64,000 nucleotides of DNA, taken from NCBI GenBank assembly GCA_005406025.1, contig BGZK01000761.1, positions 186,001 to 250,000 on the forward strand, written 5' to 3'. The position numbers were made by a program, and so were the translations under genes. Under the pieces are notes generated by a model. It searched no databases, was not told the origin of the DNA, and saw nothing but the letters and a program-made list of their open reading frames with translations. The stretch comes from Eumeta japonica (lineage: Eukaryota; Arthropoda; Insecta; Lepidoptera; Psychidae). Positions 35,500 to 47,575 of the stretch are shown piece by piece (the stretch's first letter is position 1; every line of letters begins with the position of its first letter).

Positions 35500-36196
35500 T
35501 TGACCGCTGTGGTCTGATTTTAAATTTCGAATAATAAATTTCTCCTGTGGTTCAATATTTGTATAGATGTTGTCGATACAAGTTTCACAGGTAGAAGATA
35601 TCCTCGTCGGAACTAAAAGAGATTAGACAGATTATAACAGCCGAAAACTCCAAAATTTCACCGCCGCGATTACTGGCATCAAGTAAATCTACATTAAAGT
35701 CTCCACATATTGCTATTTGTTTACTTTTATCATTAATTTTACATAAAGCTTGATCCATTACAGACTCAAATAATTCATAGGAGGAATGAGGGGGTCTGTA
35801 TACGCTCATTACAACTAGCCGCTCGAGCTCCACACAGGCTATTTCAATAACTCGCTCAACAGAAAGGCTCACAATATCCTTTCTTTCCTTAAACTTTAAA
35901 TTATTCCTTATTAATATTAAGGATCCGCCACGTATTGATCTCTCTCTGCTGAAGGAGCTAGCAACCTGGTGATTGACAAAACCAAATTGGAGCTGGTAGT
36001 TCCTGAGCCAATGTTCCGTAATACATAAAATATCGATATTAGCATAGCTCATAAATAGTTCAATCTCCAGCTCCTTATTTTGCATACCTTGAATATTTTG
36101 ATGCACCAGGTTGAGAATACATTGATCTTTATTATTGTTTTTACATATGCTATTATTATTTACATTTGTATATGCTGCCCTAATTTTATGCGACAT
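35500..36196 (-). pseudogene. LINE apurinic-type endonuclease, frameshifted
   Basis: Open from 36196 to about 35600 with the order QNIQGM, ITEHWL, GGSLILI, VYRPP, GDFNVDLL typical of exonuclease-endonuclease-phosphatase folds in non-LTR elements. The last catalytic block, SDH, is found in another frame near 35510 after a frameshift. Function: nicks target DNA to prime reverse transcription. Confidence 0.85.
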
Positions 36197-37261
36197 AATG
36201 CTTGAGCCACTCTCCGTTATCTTATCATTAGTGTTAATGTTATTTGAAACTAATTGTGTAAATTCATTATTGCCGAGAGAACCCTGTTTGCTCTTATTTA
36301 CTGAATTAAGTGAATCAGGTTTTCTCTTTGTCGTAGCTGCCCGTTTAAATCCGTAGAACTCTGCTCAATATCAGATCCCACAGATTCAAGCGAGCCACAG
36401 TCGTTCTTAGAACTAAATCCTGCTGTATTATATAATATAGCAGAATGTATATTAAAGGCTAATAATTTAGCCAAATGTCGCTTAAAATAATTTGATAGGA
36501 ACATCCTATCCTTTGTCAAAATAATATTATAATTAAATTTATTTATGTCGAAAAAAATACATATTTGCATCACTATGACGCCATGTCATGTTGTACATTA
36601 AAATATTCAATTTATGGGCATGGTTAAGTTGCTTCTCCGTTAATCCACTAGCAAACGGAAAAGCACACAAAAATAATTTGATACTATTTTGATTGGACCA
36701 CTCTAAGAGGCGGGTAAACCCAACAATAATTTCTTTTTTTTTTAAACCAAAACAATTTCCAACTAATATAATTATTGTTGTGTTTTTTGTTATGTGTATG
36801 ATTTAAAATTTTGTTAAGAATGTTATTATATGAAGCACCAGGCATGCAAATATTCGTTACCCGGTGATTCATATAACCGCTCAACATGGGGCCCAATCCG
36901 ATACCTAATTCGTCGGAATAAATTACTGTCTCGTTCTCATTGTTTATAACGGTTGTTATAAACAATTGTTTATAAATGAGAGATTTACCCAAATACAAAC
37001 CTTCACCGTACATTTATAGTGCTAACTCAACAACTTTACGTAATATAACAATATTAAAGTTTGTGGTCTTCTTATCACATTATATACCTGCATTATACAA
37101 TGCGTATAAAACAATAGAAAAGAATAAAAGTTTGCTTAACGACGTATAAAGTTAGTGATCGATTGATTCGTTTTGTATGTTTTGTGTATTCATCACTAGC
37201 TTCTGCCCGCGGCTCCGTCTGCGTGGACATCGAATAAATTCCTCCACCGTATTGAACTATT

Positions 37262-37400
37262 ACGCTGTCAACCATGATCCCCAACCGGGACGCACCCTCG
37301 ATACCGCTCCTGGTTCTAAACTCGATTTCGACCTGGATTCTGTTTACGATTTCGGTCCCAGCCCCACTCTCAATCTTGGGTCGGTTTTCGAGTGTGCTCC
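37262..37400. repeat. imprecise six-base-periodic array (pyrimidine version)
   Basis: Blocks such as gatttcg, ctggattctg, gatttcggtcc recur at about six-base spacing. Just left of it (37190-37215), tgcccgcggctccgtctgcg is a fragment I associate with other lepidopteran retroelements. Confidence 0.45.
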
Positions 37401-38194
37401 TATATTTACTATGCCTACATATATAGTATATACTCTATGACAAGTATAGCGTAGGTAGTTACAACTTATGGAATGTTAACAAATAAATGGTTTCTGTTGT
37501 GATGTTAATAAAAAATATAGTATATCACTATTTTTATAAACTTAGTACAAGAGATCATTTTTATCATAAAAATGATTGTAAGTATAATAGGAAGGACGCA
37601 ATTGACAGAGAGAGCGCTGTGCGAATGCGACCATTTCAAACCTTTTTTTTTTTCATATTTCGGTAAATAACTTCCGTTATAACTATAACGTTATAACTAA
37701 AAAAATTTCAAAAAAAAAATCTACTTTTTACATAGATTGTCCCTTTTACGTACTGGTTATGACTGTAGATTGGAAATAACATTTTTAAAATCGAACACAG
37801 TTTTTTCATTATTTCATACTATTTACTGTTTAGTACTTATATTTTTCAAAGGTACGGTGAAGAAAAACCTGCAACGTTTGCTAAACCATTTTTCTTAGTA
37901 TTTAGTACATAATTGTCAAACCCGAATCTAGTTCAAACGCCTGCTTTCACTGTGTTACCATAAACATCTATGGTTTTAACGAAGTCTGTATTAATGAAAT
38001 GCAAAACAAGTTGTCAACAATCGAGAGGCAGCCACAGAAGCATTAAGTTAACATTCCTTTGTCAGCTGTCTTAAATAACTTTCTACCGCCAACGGATTTT
38101 GAATATTCATAATACAGTTTATGCGTTAGGTTTTGTTATATACCACACATTTTCCTATATCAAATATAGATTAATGTCATTCAATCACTACGTT

Positions 38195-38290
38195 TGGTTT
38201 CTGTTTGTAACCTGGATTTTTATTTCTGTTTGCGACCTAAACCAGAAGTTCCTAGACCGAAACCGAATTTCGGCTTCTTTTTTGATTTCG
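38195..38290. repeat. imprecise six-base-periodic array
   Basis: ggtttctgtttgtaacctgg, then gaccgaaaccgaatttcgg and gatttcggtcg; same family as 37262-37400. Confidence 0.4.
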
Positions 38291-38475
38291 GTCGAATTAA
38301 AAACTTGTTTAAAGAAGTTAAGAGTCCAAAGAAATTAAAAGTTAAAATTTACCCTATATACCCTATACATCCAAAAATCTATTAACTAGTTATATTTCGT
38401 TCTTTGCAATTAATTCTACGAGAAAATTTTTTTTCCGCTTTTTTATTTCTTTTTGCATTAATTTTACAAATCGAT

Positions 38476-38877
38476 AAGGGAGCGTCCATAAACTACGTAG
38501 CTCGACCAAGGGGGGGGAGGGATAAGCTTAAGCGCTACGCTGAGGCACGTAATAGGGGGGAGGGAGTCGAGAGCAAAGCTACGTGGTTTTCTTCAGATGA
38601 AAATTTTGTTGAATAAGATAATTTGAGTGACCCCCGATGTTAATTTAACAAGAGGAATCAAATAATTAAATACATTATTTGAAAAAAAATAAACTGTTAA
38701 TAAATTAATTTATTATTAATTATTTTATTTTATAAATAAATTAATGTATCGTGAAAAAAAACCACGTTCCATTGGGTTGGGAGGGGGGTCATAGAAAAGG
38801 CTACGTGAGGCCACATGGGGGGAGGGAGGAGTCCTAGAGAGACTAAAATATGACCACGTGGTTTATGGACGTTCCTA
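38476..38877. mobile_element. non-autonomous DNA transposon with inverted ends
   Basis: Left end aagggagcgtccataaac and right end (inverted) ttaggaacgtccataaac, about 20 matching bases with few mismatches. Inside each end are G-rich runs (ggggggaggga) and tacgtgg/tacgtag blocks, mirrored. No transposase. The 'gcgtccataaa.tacgt' end type recurs widely in insect genomes. Flanking target duplication probably TA. Confidence 0.7.
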
Positions 38878-39716
38878 AACACGTCTTAACCTTCCTCGTG
38901 TACTACTTAACCACGAGTAAAAATTGAAATAAATCCACTCTTTAATTAAACAAAGTCGCACACAAACAGACAAAAACACTCGGCTGTTGTAACTGTATAG
39001 TGGCGACAATCAATTTTTCGACAATAGGCCTTAGCTTGATAATTCGTGATGACGAAAATTTCCACATTTAAAATGGAATTTATTGTAAATTAATTTATTG
39101 ACAAATTAAATTTAATTGTCGATATATCTTCGACGCCCTTTAGTGATATATCCAAAACAGACAAGAAGCAGATTGTAAATAAAATAATAACAAATAGTAC
39201 AATGATTGGAAATTACATCGAAATTCATTTCCCTGCGAAATCTATTTTAGGGGAATCTTAAATAGATACAAACAGACAGTTAGACAGGCCAAAACTGCAG
39301 AAGCAATTAATTTTGCGTAAATGTTGTATTCCGTTTTAACACTGGTATTAATTTTGAAATCACAAACACACATTTGTATTTGAATAAAATAACAAATCAA
39401 ATCAATATAATAAATAATTCGTCCAAACAAAGTAATAAGGGATCTATGTTGAATTTTACCATAGTAAGCGAAAAGAACTATTTAATTCTTGCCAAAACAT
39501 GCCATTTCCATATTTTTAGACGTGGAAAGTAATCGGGTTTCACTCTCTCTTAAACCTCACTTCAATATGTTAATACTTAGTATACTATATACACGAAAAA
39601 GCTTAAAGAAATTGTATTGTACTAAATATCTTTGAATAGTAAAAAGAAAAATCAGAGAAAATTATAAACGAAATGTTTGAACACCCACTTTCTATTGCAT
39701 TTTCTAAATCGTTTAC

Positions 39717-39764
39717 AATGTAAGGCCGGTCGGTGCGCGTCGGAGTCGCATATTTAGTAGACAT
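39717..39764 (-). CDS. candidate pyd 5' coding exon
   Basis: On the minus strand an ATG is followed by 16 codons (MSTKYATPTRTDRPYI) to a GT (ACATT|GTAAAC) in phase 0, which is the phase the PDZ1 exon needs. Codons here are GC-rich (gcg, ccg, acg, cgc) inside AT-rich DNA. The frame stays open upstream to 39911. The ATG context is mediocre and the intron to 32422 would be 7.3 kb, crossing a LINE. It could equally be chance. Confidence 0.25.
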
Positions 39765-40599
39765 TAGTGGTGTTTGATATCTACTACAAATTCCGTATCT
39801 ATCACAAAAATATAATGTAGATTGTAACATAAATATTACTCGAGTAGAAGACGCCGGGCAGTGGCTATTTGTAATCACATTACACAGTCGCCGTTTTCTA
39901 AAAGAAATCATTTAATATTTTACAACTCTAAATTACCTATTATTATAACAAGAACTATAAATGAGAAAATTATTACAAGTAATTTTTTCAGTTTATGGTT
40001 CCAGTTTTTAATACATTTCATTTTTTTTGGAGTTATCTCGCTGTAAAATGAATGGCGTCAAGCCTAAATTCATTGCATAAAAAATATTCTATAGACAAAT
40101 ATCAAGACATAACTGCTATAATATTTTATTTTGGGATTTAAAAAAATTGACAGGTGTCAAATTTGACATAACAATACATATAACTGCAGAGAAACGCTTT
40201 TATTTTAATATTTATTGTAATAATTGTAGGCCAGTTTTTAAAATAATTGACATGGCGCAATACCTTTCATCTGTATTTGTATATAGTAATATATAAATGT
40301 TAAAATCTAACCTACTCAATTTGATATACGTTAATTTTATTTAGCCGGAACGCCCTCGTGAATGTTAGGTTACTAAAAAAAGTTTTGCAATACTCTATCG
40401 AAAAACTTATAGTTTTTTTTCCAAGTCCTGACTTTGTATTTAATTGTATAATACTAAATCAAAATTTTACGTTTAGAAGGTCAGGGAGATTATTTTGCAA
40501 TATCCTATACATCTATCAATAAATAATTAGAATCCTTATTGAAAGTACATATATATTCATTGAAGCAAACACGTAGGTAGTTGAAAAAAAAGCCTCAGT

Positions 40600-40960
40600 C
40601 TCGTCGGCATTGAAGAAGTCTTTTGGTTCATAGTTCTTCAATAAACTTTACAATTGAATCATCCATTCATGACATTCCTCGTTATATAAACTTGCATTTA
40701 ATGCCGCAAACTTTCTCTAACACTTATTGATGCTTTTTAAAATTTGTCAACCATCCACCGCTGTCTCGAAAAAACTCTGTGCCCTGATGATTTTGAAAAG
40801 CCTTGTCGCGTAAGATAGGCCCACTTACACTTACGTAGAACATAAGTGTAAGTGGACCTATCTTACGCGACACTATTTCAACCAGATCAGTATGCATTCC
40901 TCTAAATCCGGAAACTGGGCTAGTCGCCACCTTGTGCATTACAAATTGCTACTTAATTCA
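40600..40960 (-). pseudogene. Tigger/Jerky-like transposase fragment (CENP-B type HTH)
   Basis: Minus-strand frame 40939-40724 encodes VSGPILRDKAFQNHQ and TEFFRDSGGWLTNFKKH, matching the second DNA-binding HTH of Tc5/Tigger/Jerky transposases (SGPxLxxKA...F.ASxGWLxxFKKRH). It lacks the rest of the transposase. A 30-bp inverted duplication (40805-40834 with 40842-40871) copies the SGPILRD-coding bases in opposite orientation. Confidence 0.7.
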
Positions 40961-41754
40961 TATCTTGGCAATATTACGGTTTCATTCTTAACTATATGGT
41001 AGACAAAATGCTTGCTGGTCATCCGTATTGAGCTGTCATCTGCATGCCAATTTTTACCGCATTTATAACGTCAATTTTATCACGTAGAGTTGAAGTCGTT
41101 AGTTTCCATTTGGTACACATAATGATGCTGTACTGTTAACAGGCAAATGAGTACTGACGGACGGAACTTCTTTTCAAGCAATCAGTGTATAGACAAACAA
41201 AAGTTACACAGATGTTGTACTTAGAAAGTTTGTTTACGATTGTATATGTACAAAGACAATAGAACAGAAGTACGTACCAGACATCACTTTTGGATTTCTT
41301 AACTATGAGTTCGAGGTATTCCAAGTAAGAAGTCATTACGTTTCACTAAGTTCGAATAGCGGAGTCCGCATGTCGAAAATTCATTTTACAGAATGTGCTA
41401 TCAATACCTCATAAGGAAATAAGATTTTGTTCGAGTCACTAAGTCTAAATATTGTCAGATACCGCGTATTTAGGTGTTCAGTGCAAGGTAATAGTAATTT
41501 TTTTTCATCTCAATTAGAATAATCATATAACAGGGTTGGAGTATGATGATTCCCCACTGTCATTTTTCCCATGACCTCGCATGACACATTAAAAAAATAC
41601 GTTATCATTTCGAATCCAATAAAAAACATTTACCATCTCATTATACACGATATTGTGTGCACGTTATTAATACAAGAAATACCATATTTCAATTAACGAC
41701 GTTTATATACTTTTCAAGAAAAAAAGTCCGTGAAGCCAACAAGAGAGTGATCTT

Positions 41755-41800
41755 ACACAAATTCCGCTTTTACTTTTAAGGCACGGAACCCTAGAAGGCA
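41755..41800. repeat. repeat end block
   Basis: ttccgcttttacttttaagg then cacggaaccctagaag, the terminal block of the common repeat seen at 23600 and 52100. Confidence 0.45.
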
Positions 41801-42857
41801 AAATAATGATTTCAAAACAAACAAACGATTGTTTGAAACGAGACAATAAGTTTCCTGCCTTGTTTATTCGAAAACTTGTTGGGGTATCTGTACGTACATC
41901 CTTTACGTCACACCACAACTGCGTGTACGTTGTACATATTGTGGAGTCGACAAAAGTATGCATAATTAGTTAACAATAATGTAATAACAATAACGCAAAT
42001 TAGCATCACAATGTTGAACAATTAGCATTTATACCAATATCGTTTACGAAAATTGTTAAAAATATTAATATCTCTTACGCCATTTGATATATGTAATTTC
42101 AAATATATTTATTGGCGATCGCCAAAATGCACGGCCAACACTTGTGCCAAAAATTAACATAAACGAAAAAGAAAACCGGCACAAACGAAAATTGACGCCA
42201 ACGAAAAAAATCTTTTATTCATTCGCTTAGGTAGTCGTTACAATAAATATATCCCAAATAAGTTTCTGGACTCTAAGGAGTTTAACTACGCATTGAAACA
42301 ATGATCAAACCAGGGTATCCTTTAGGTATGTATCTACCCACTTACTAAGTTTTATGTCATCACCCTTTGAAATATCGATAAATTGCTTCATTTATTAGTG
42401 CTACATGTCTAACTTCCCGACCTACATCTAACATCAATACCTAGATTAGGCACAGGTCTGAGATATACATCGATAAACATAGGTCATTCAGTAATAGTAT
42501 CCTGTACACTAATCATATATATTAAAAGCTGTTTTTTTCCAAAACGAACCTGCAGTTTTTCAAATCCAAAGTTATCCAGTTTCATCATTACACATAAAGA
42601 CTTATTCAGATTCAACTACACTTGCACTTTTACACGGAATTCACACCACATCCCTATCATATCAATCGACGAAACTTTATTTATCACAGACGTCACTGGT
42701 TAGATCGAAAACTCTTTTTTTTTTTCTAAATTTTACGAAATATTGCCATCCACAGTTTTCTTAATTTCCCGTTTTATGCTCTATTAATAATATTTTGTTA
42801 TAAAAATTATTAAAAGAATGTATTAACGTTGTTCATTTATTCAAATTCGAAGGTTTT

Positions 42858-43035
42858 TTCGTAGGCGTCGTGCCGATGACGCCGCTTCGTGCCATATGAG
42901 ACCTATAATAAGCGAAGGCTCGTTACTACCTTGCGGAGGCTACACCTCTATAGCCTTACCGTTTTAGAACGGCCGCCCATCATCACGAACGCCGTACGGA
43001 GACAGCTACACTCGCATTCGGTCGGGTCGTATGGT
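42858..43035. other. GC-rich segment with three adjacent short hairpins
   Basis: Stems: ggcgtc/gacgcc (42864-42883), ggcta/tagcc (42938-42955) and ccgtt/aacgg with loop ttag (42959-42972). It stands out from the AT-rich surroundings. No open frame of note. It could be a SINE, an RNA gene or a promoter-proximal segment; not recognised. Confidence 0.4.
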
Positions 43036-44309
43036 ATTTGAAACGGAGATTGTACGCAACCCAAAGTACTTATTGGTATGCTAATGGTCCACTTTTGTTT
43101 ACTTCGACATTAGAGGTTCTGTACCGAAACATGTATAATATGCGATTTGGATCGCAGGAGTGTGTGCTGTAGAAAGTATTGAACAAACGTCGAGGGGTAA
43201 CTGATTGATGCAACCATCATTCGCTTTACGCACGCAATCGACAGAGAGGCATTCATAACGAATTGGAGGTGGGTGACTATGTAATGCCGAGTTCAATTCG
43301 TTGCCACTATTATATCGATAACTTCCGCAGAGCGCTGGGAATTCGCGATTAGTTCGTCAAATTCCTATGAATATAAATATATTGCAAATATTACTCATAA
43401 AAACAATCTATGGTGAGTGCGTCGGCAAAATCTAGAAAAAATCAAAAAGTCGCTTTTTAAAATTTTGCAATCTATAAATTTTTTAGGACTATTTTATTTT
43501 AAAGGTGAGTATCAGGTCATGATTTCCTCTCTGAACCACATGTTGCGACGCTGATGCTATAATAGATATAAACAAAACTTGATATTTGTGGATATTCATT
43601 TTTCCAATTTTATGTACGTAAAATAAATATAATGTGTATATTATATATTTAATCAACGCCCGGACTACACGGAACTACCTTGATTTTTTAATTCCTTTTA
43701 CGTAAACTAGTCACAATAAAACATGCCAAACGAACATTTGGATTCGGAAACTTTTGTAAATAAATAATTATATTTTGAAGTTTTGAAATAACTTAAATAC
43801 AATCCAATGCAAGAATTCTCGTTTAGTTGAAAAGTGAGCTTAATTCACAATTTATTTTTCTTTGACTTATAAAAACGATAAATATATAAGTGATAAAAGA
43901 AATTTATAATTATTCATTATCATGATGCATACACATTAGGAGAATAAGCATACAATATTGTCGTTCATCAATGGCAATTTCATTGTAAAATATCTCATCT
44001 CGATTATATCGATATAAAATTTACGCTTTTTTTTTTCTTTCGCCTCCAACGAACTAGACATATTTTTTCGACGGTACGAACATTAAACCCTCTAGCCCTT
44101 GGGCGTTTTACGAATTCCATGGCATGTTTAGAAAATATTATGCATGTGGCCACATATAATTACGCCCACTTGCATGCGAGATGAATTTTAATGAAAGAGA
44201 TAAATATTTATTTGTGTAACATTTAATCTCTCAATCTACATACACGTAGCTATCGCAACGCGGCGGCCTAACTTCATACCGATCGACATACGATACTTAT
44301 GGTTTCATT

Positions 44310-44565
44310 TTACTTCGATTCTATTCTGTACCCACTTCCAATCTTGCACTCAACCGATTCTATTCCGACACACTCGAATCCGATACCGTTGTCAGTTTTA
44401 ATTTCGATTTTGATTCCGCCCGGTGTCACTTTCGATTTCAATCCCGATCTCGGTCTAAACGCGCTCTCGGTTTCGATTGTAGTCTATTAATCTACCGGTT
44501 CAGATTCCGCGTCGCTCTCAGTTCTGAGCCCGGTTCCATTTACGATTCCGATCTGAATACCTTGT
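44310..44565. repeat. largest six-base-periodic array
   Basis: Many gattccg, gattctattc, gatttcgattttgattcc blocks at six-base spacing, strongly diverged. A plus-strand open frame over it (44299-44490) is produced by the repeat. Confidence 0.6.
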
Positions 44566-45504
44566 TGTGTTCTGGACCACAGTTAAGGGCAATCGGTGAG
44601 TAAGCATTCGAAGTTGATTAGATTGGTAGAGTAGATTTTTCACGAACAAATACGGATAATCGAACAATTTTTCTCTTTAATGCATAATTTATGTTGTAAT
44701 CATACCACCAGCCTGTGACCACAATTTGTAAGTGATCGGTTCAGTAATTTTTGCGCTAATAAAAAAACATACTTTCGTTTTAATATCATGTAGCCTTTTG
44801 TTTCGGCCAGAAATGCACAGTTGTTAATTTGAAGTACGTCAGTTCAGTAGTTGTCGCGTAGAAAAAAATTAACAAAAGATCTCTCACTTTTACATACGGT
44901 TTATGTTTCATCAAGAAATCTACCATCTTATGTATAAAATTTAAACTTAATTTCAGTAGTTGACCCTTCAAAGAAGGACAGAGAAACAAAGGGATAGATA
45001 GTATTTCACATTTAATTCACTCGAAAATTATATAGATTTGTATAAGTGAAAAATATTCAGAATCGGCCTTTCAATATTCAAAATCGGATCCGCACTTTCA
45101 GATATAATCTCCTACAAACCTACAAATAAAATTAACTCTTTATGATTAGTGCAGATAACAAAAAAAATCGCAGACAACATTGATCAATAAAGCATTGTAT
45201 TATCTGTCTACAATCAAAACTAAAAATCATATACAATCCTTTGATGATCTTAAACTACAGGTAAGTCATTTTTTCATAAAAATTAGATATTATGATAATA
45301 TTGGTAGAAATCCGACTCATGTTAGGCCTTTGCTGCCATGACTTTTGAGTAAAATAGCCAATAAAACAACGATTATCTGTACATACAATTCTTTTGTCAA
45401 ATTTTGTGACAAATGTTCGTTTTAGAACTCATTAACTCCGATCCCGCCCTTTTCAAAATTGACGTCGTTGTGGCTGTATGTATTTTTATAACTTAAGAAT
45501 GATT

Positions 45505-45600
45505 TGACCGGGGTTGGATTCAAAAGAGGGACCAGGATCGAAATCAAGAACGGGATTGCAATCAGCGGAGCGATTTTGTAAACTAGAACTGCTCTAGCTA
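45505..45600. repeat. imprecise six-base-periodic array (purine version)
   Basis: gggaccaggatcgaaatcaa then gaacgggattgcaatc; same family as 26436-26640. Confidence 0.4.
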
Positions 45601-46407
45601 ATCATAACTACGCAAATTAAAAACCTATCTTCAGACTTCAAAAATGTTTTGAAGGAAATTTTCAAAGATAATTTCCATTCAAATACCTTCTTGAACTTGT
45701 AAATATCTATACAAAACTAAGGTAAATACATATATAGCATTTGCTTTTAAGTTTATACTTTAAATGCAAATTATTTATTAAATAACAAATACTACGTACT
45801 TTAATGTAAATACTATCTCTTGGTAATCAATCAATTCGTCAAAGTAAAATTCCTTTTATTATATGTTAACTAACGTAATATATTTTTATAAATACATTTG
45901 TTATAAAATTCCTCTAATATATAACTATTGCTTGTCCAACGTGCAATTCCAAATAACTATTAAAAATATGTAAATATTAATATAAAACAATGGTAGTGAT
46001 CTTACAGTGTGTAGTTATCTAATATAATAAATTACACAAACAAAGTGGATTGGAATGTTAGTAGGTAAATAAGTAACTACTTAATTTTATTTAAGTTTTT
46101 GAGCGCGCACTCAGAAAACGAATTATCAATTCAGCCCAAACTTTCTAATTTTAGTACCAACCTTGTTTTTATAATTCTACTCATTTCGAAAACCTGACAC
46201 CGACAACACTACATAAAGTTCAAAAAATATATTAATTGGTCTTCTGATACCAATATGAAGATATTGTATCAGAAGGTATGCGTTTAATTTCTACAATCAA
46301 AGTCTTTGTATAACAACTATATTCCGTCCTATAGTAATCACCGTTATTTAGAATTAATTTTAGATTGTAACATCTATTATCTTAAATCTGTTTTAAGACC
46401 CATTATC

Positions 46408-46440
46408 TAAGACACTGGTCTACCAACTGCGACCCGCGGG
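46408..46440. repeat. possible hAT end fragment
   Basis: cactggtctaccaactgcga then cccgcgggcc resembles the CAGNGGTC...GCGGCCCGCGGGCC terminus of some hAT elements. Other end not found. Confidence 0.3.
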
Positions 46441-47103
46441 CCAACACCGGTTCCAGCAATCGTAACAGACTGGATATGCCCAGCATCCGGCCAGCCTCAG
46501 TTTAAGTTATTTTGATAACTTAGTTTTACAATGTTAGTATATATATAAGAAAATAATAGACAGATGTGTTTTCAGAACAATTTACTAGTGGATTAAATTA
46601 ACAATTTGAAAGACCCCCTTCGCATGATACGATCCCTTAAGTAAAAAAAAACAGTTTCAAACTGTTGACTCTTAAATACGTCAGCGGGATACTCAAAGCA
46701 AATACTGCCTAATTTGAATTAGAGACCTTGAAACAAATTAAATACCCAACTATTACAAAACTACGCACAAGCTCTGTCGCTCTGAATTGCCTGCGAATGA
46801 TGCAATGCGCAGGTTTAACGCTCCCTGACCCTTCTTTCTGTTCCGTGTGCCTATTTTACGCCATTGCGACGCTTTCGTGACTAACTTCACAACAGCAGAG
46901 TTTTGTGCGTTGTTCTGTACTTGGGTGAAAAAACCTTTAGTGATTTTTCATTTATGAGTTCATTTTTCACATAAGACGTATAGACTTGAAATTTCACACT
47001 GTAGCTCTAGTTTGCTGATCCAAACACGGAGGCTAAACGCAGTGTATATTTATCTAACCTAAATATTCTAGTAATGAGTAGCCTGCAGATTATTTTGAGA
47101 GCA

Positions 47104-47575
47104 GCATCAGCCTTTAATTTATAAAAAGGCCAAGTGCGAGTCGGACTCGCACACGAAGGGTTCCGTACCACCATACAACATTGCACATTACATAGTTTAA
47201 AAAAGAGTTAATAAAAAACTAAAACAAATATTTAAAGTTCAACAAAAATGCCGAAAATAAAACGTTTCGTGTATGGAGGTCCTTTTAATTTTTAAGTTTT
47301 TTTTTTAGTGACTATACTAACACATACTTTGTGGACATTTTAAGTGTTTACCTATTGCCATTATTAAAATCGAGCAATAGATGCCAAAAAAACACGTTTC
47401 TTGTATCGACACCCCTCTTTAATTTAATTTAATTTTATTTTTATTAGTTACTACTTAAGAGGCAATAGAAGTACACACTGAAAATTTCAACTATCTACCT
47501 ATTACGATTATGAGATTCAGCCCGCTGAATGATAGACAAATAAATAGCACAGGCTTAGTAATAAGGCGCCATTGA
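47104..47575 (+). repeat. near full-length common lepidopteran non-autonomous repeat
   Basis: Starts ggccaagtgcgagtcggac, continues cgaagggttccgtacca, tgtatggaggtcc, aaaatttcaactatctacct and ends cttagtaataaggcgcc. This order is one I recall as widespread in moths and butterflies. Diverged partial copies occur at about 50640-50720, 52020-52136, 59126-59450 and 59816-59880. Confidence 0.65.

Larger units (their letters stand above)
33073..37016 (-). mobile_element. decayed CR1-group non-LTR retrotransposon
   Basis: Read on the minus strand. 37013-36684: ORF1 with an esterase/SGNH-like stretch (YSDELGIGLGPML ... ICMPGASYNN), a known feature of CR1-type ORF1; a run of T at about 36730 coincides with a frameshift. 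36196-35500: APE endonuclease with QNIQGM, TEHWL, GGSLILI, YRPP, GDFNVDLL, and SDHSGQF near 35510. 35082-34510 and 34510-33809: reverse transcriptase with NNFRPISILPSLSKI, AFDCVHHETL, GVPQGSILGP and catalytic FADDTSLL. 33742-33227: C-terminal part (QKRAVRAIYK). The 3' end has AATAAAG and a short ATTTTGA-type tandem tail. Several frameshifts make it inactive; otherwise nearly full length. Confidence 0.9.

Noticed and set aside
44299..44490. 63-codon frame with Pro/Ser/Ile periodicity
   Set aside because: Result of a six-base repeat, which keeps any frame periodic.
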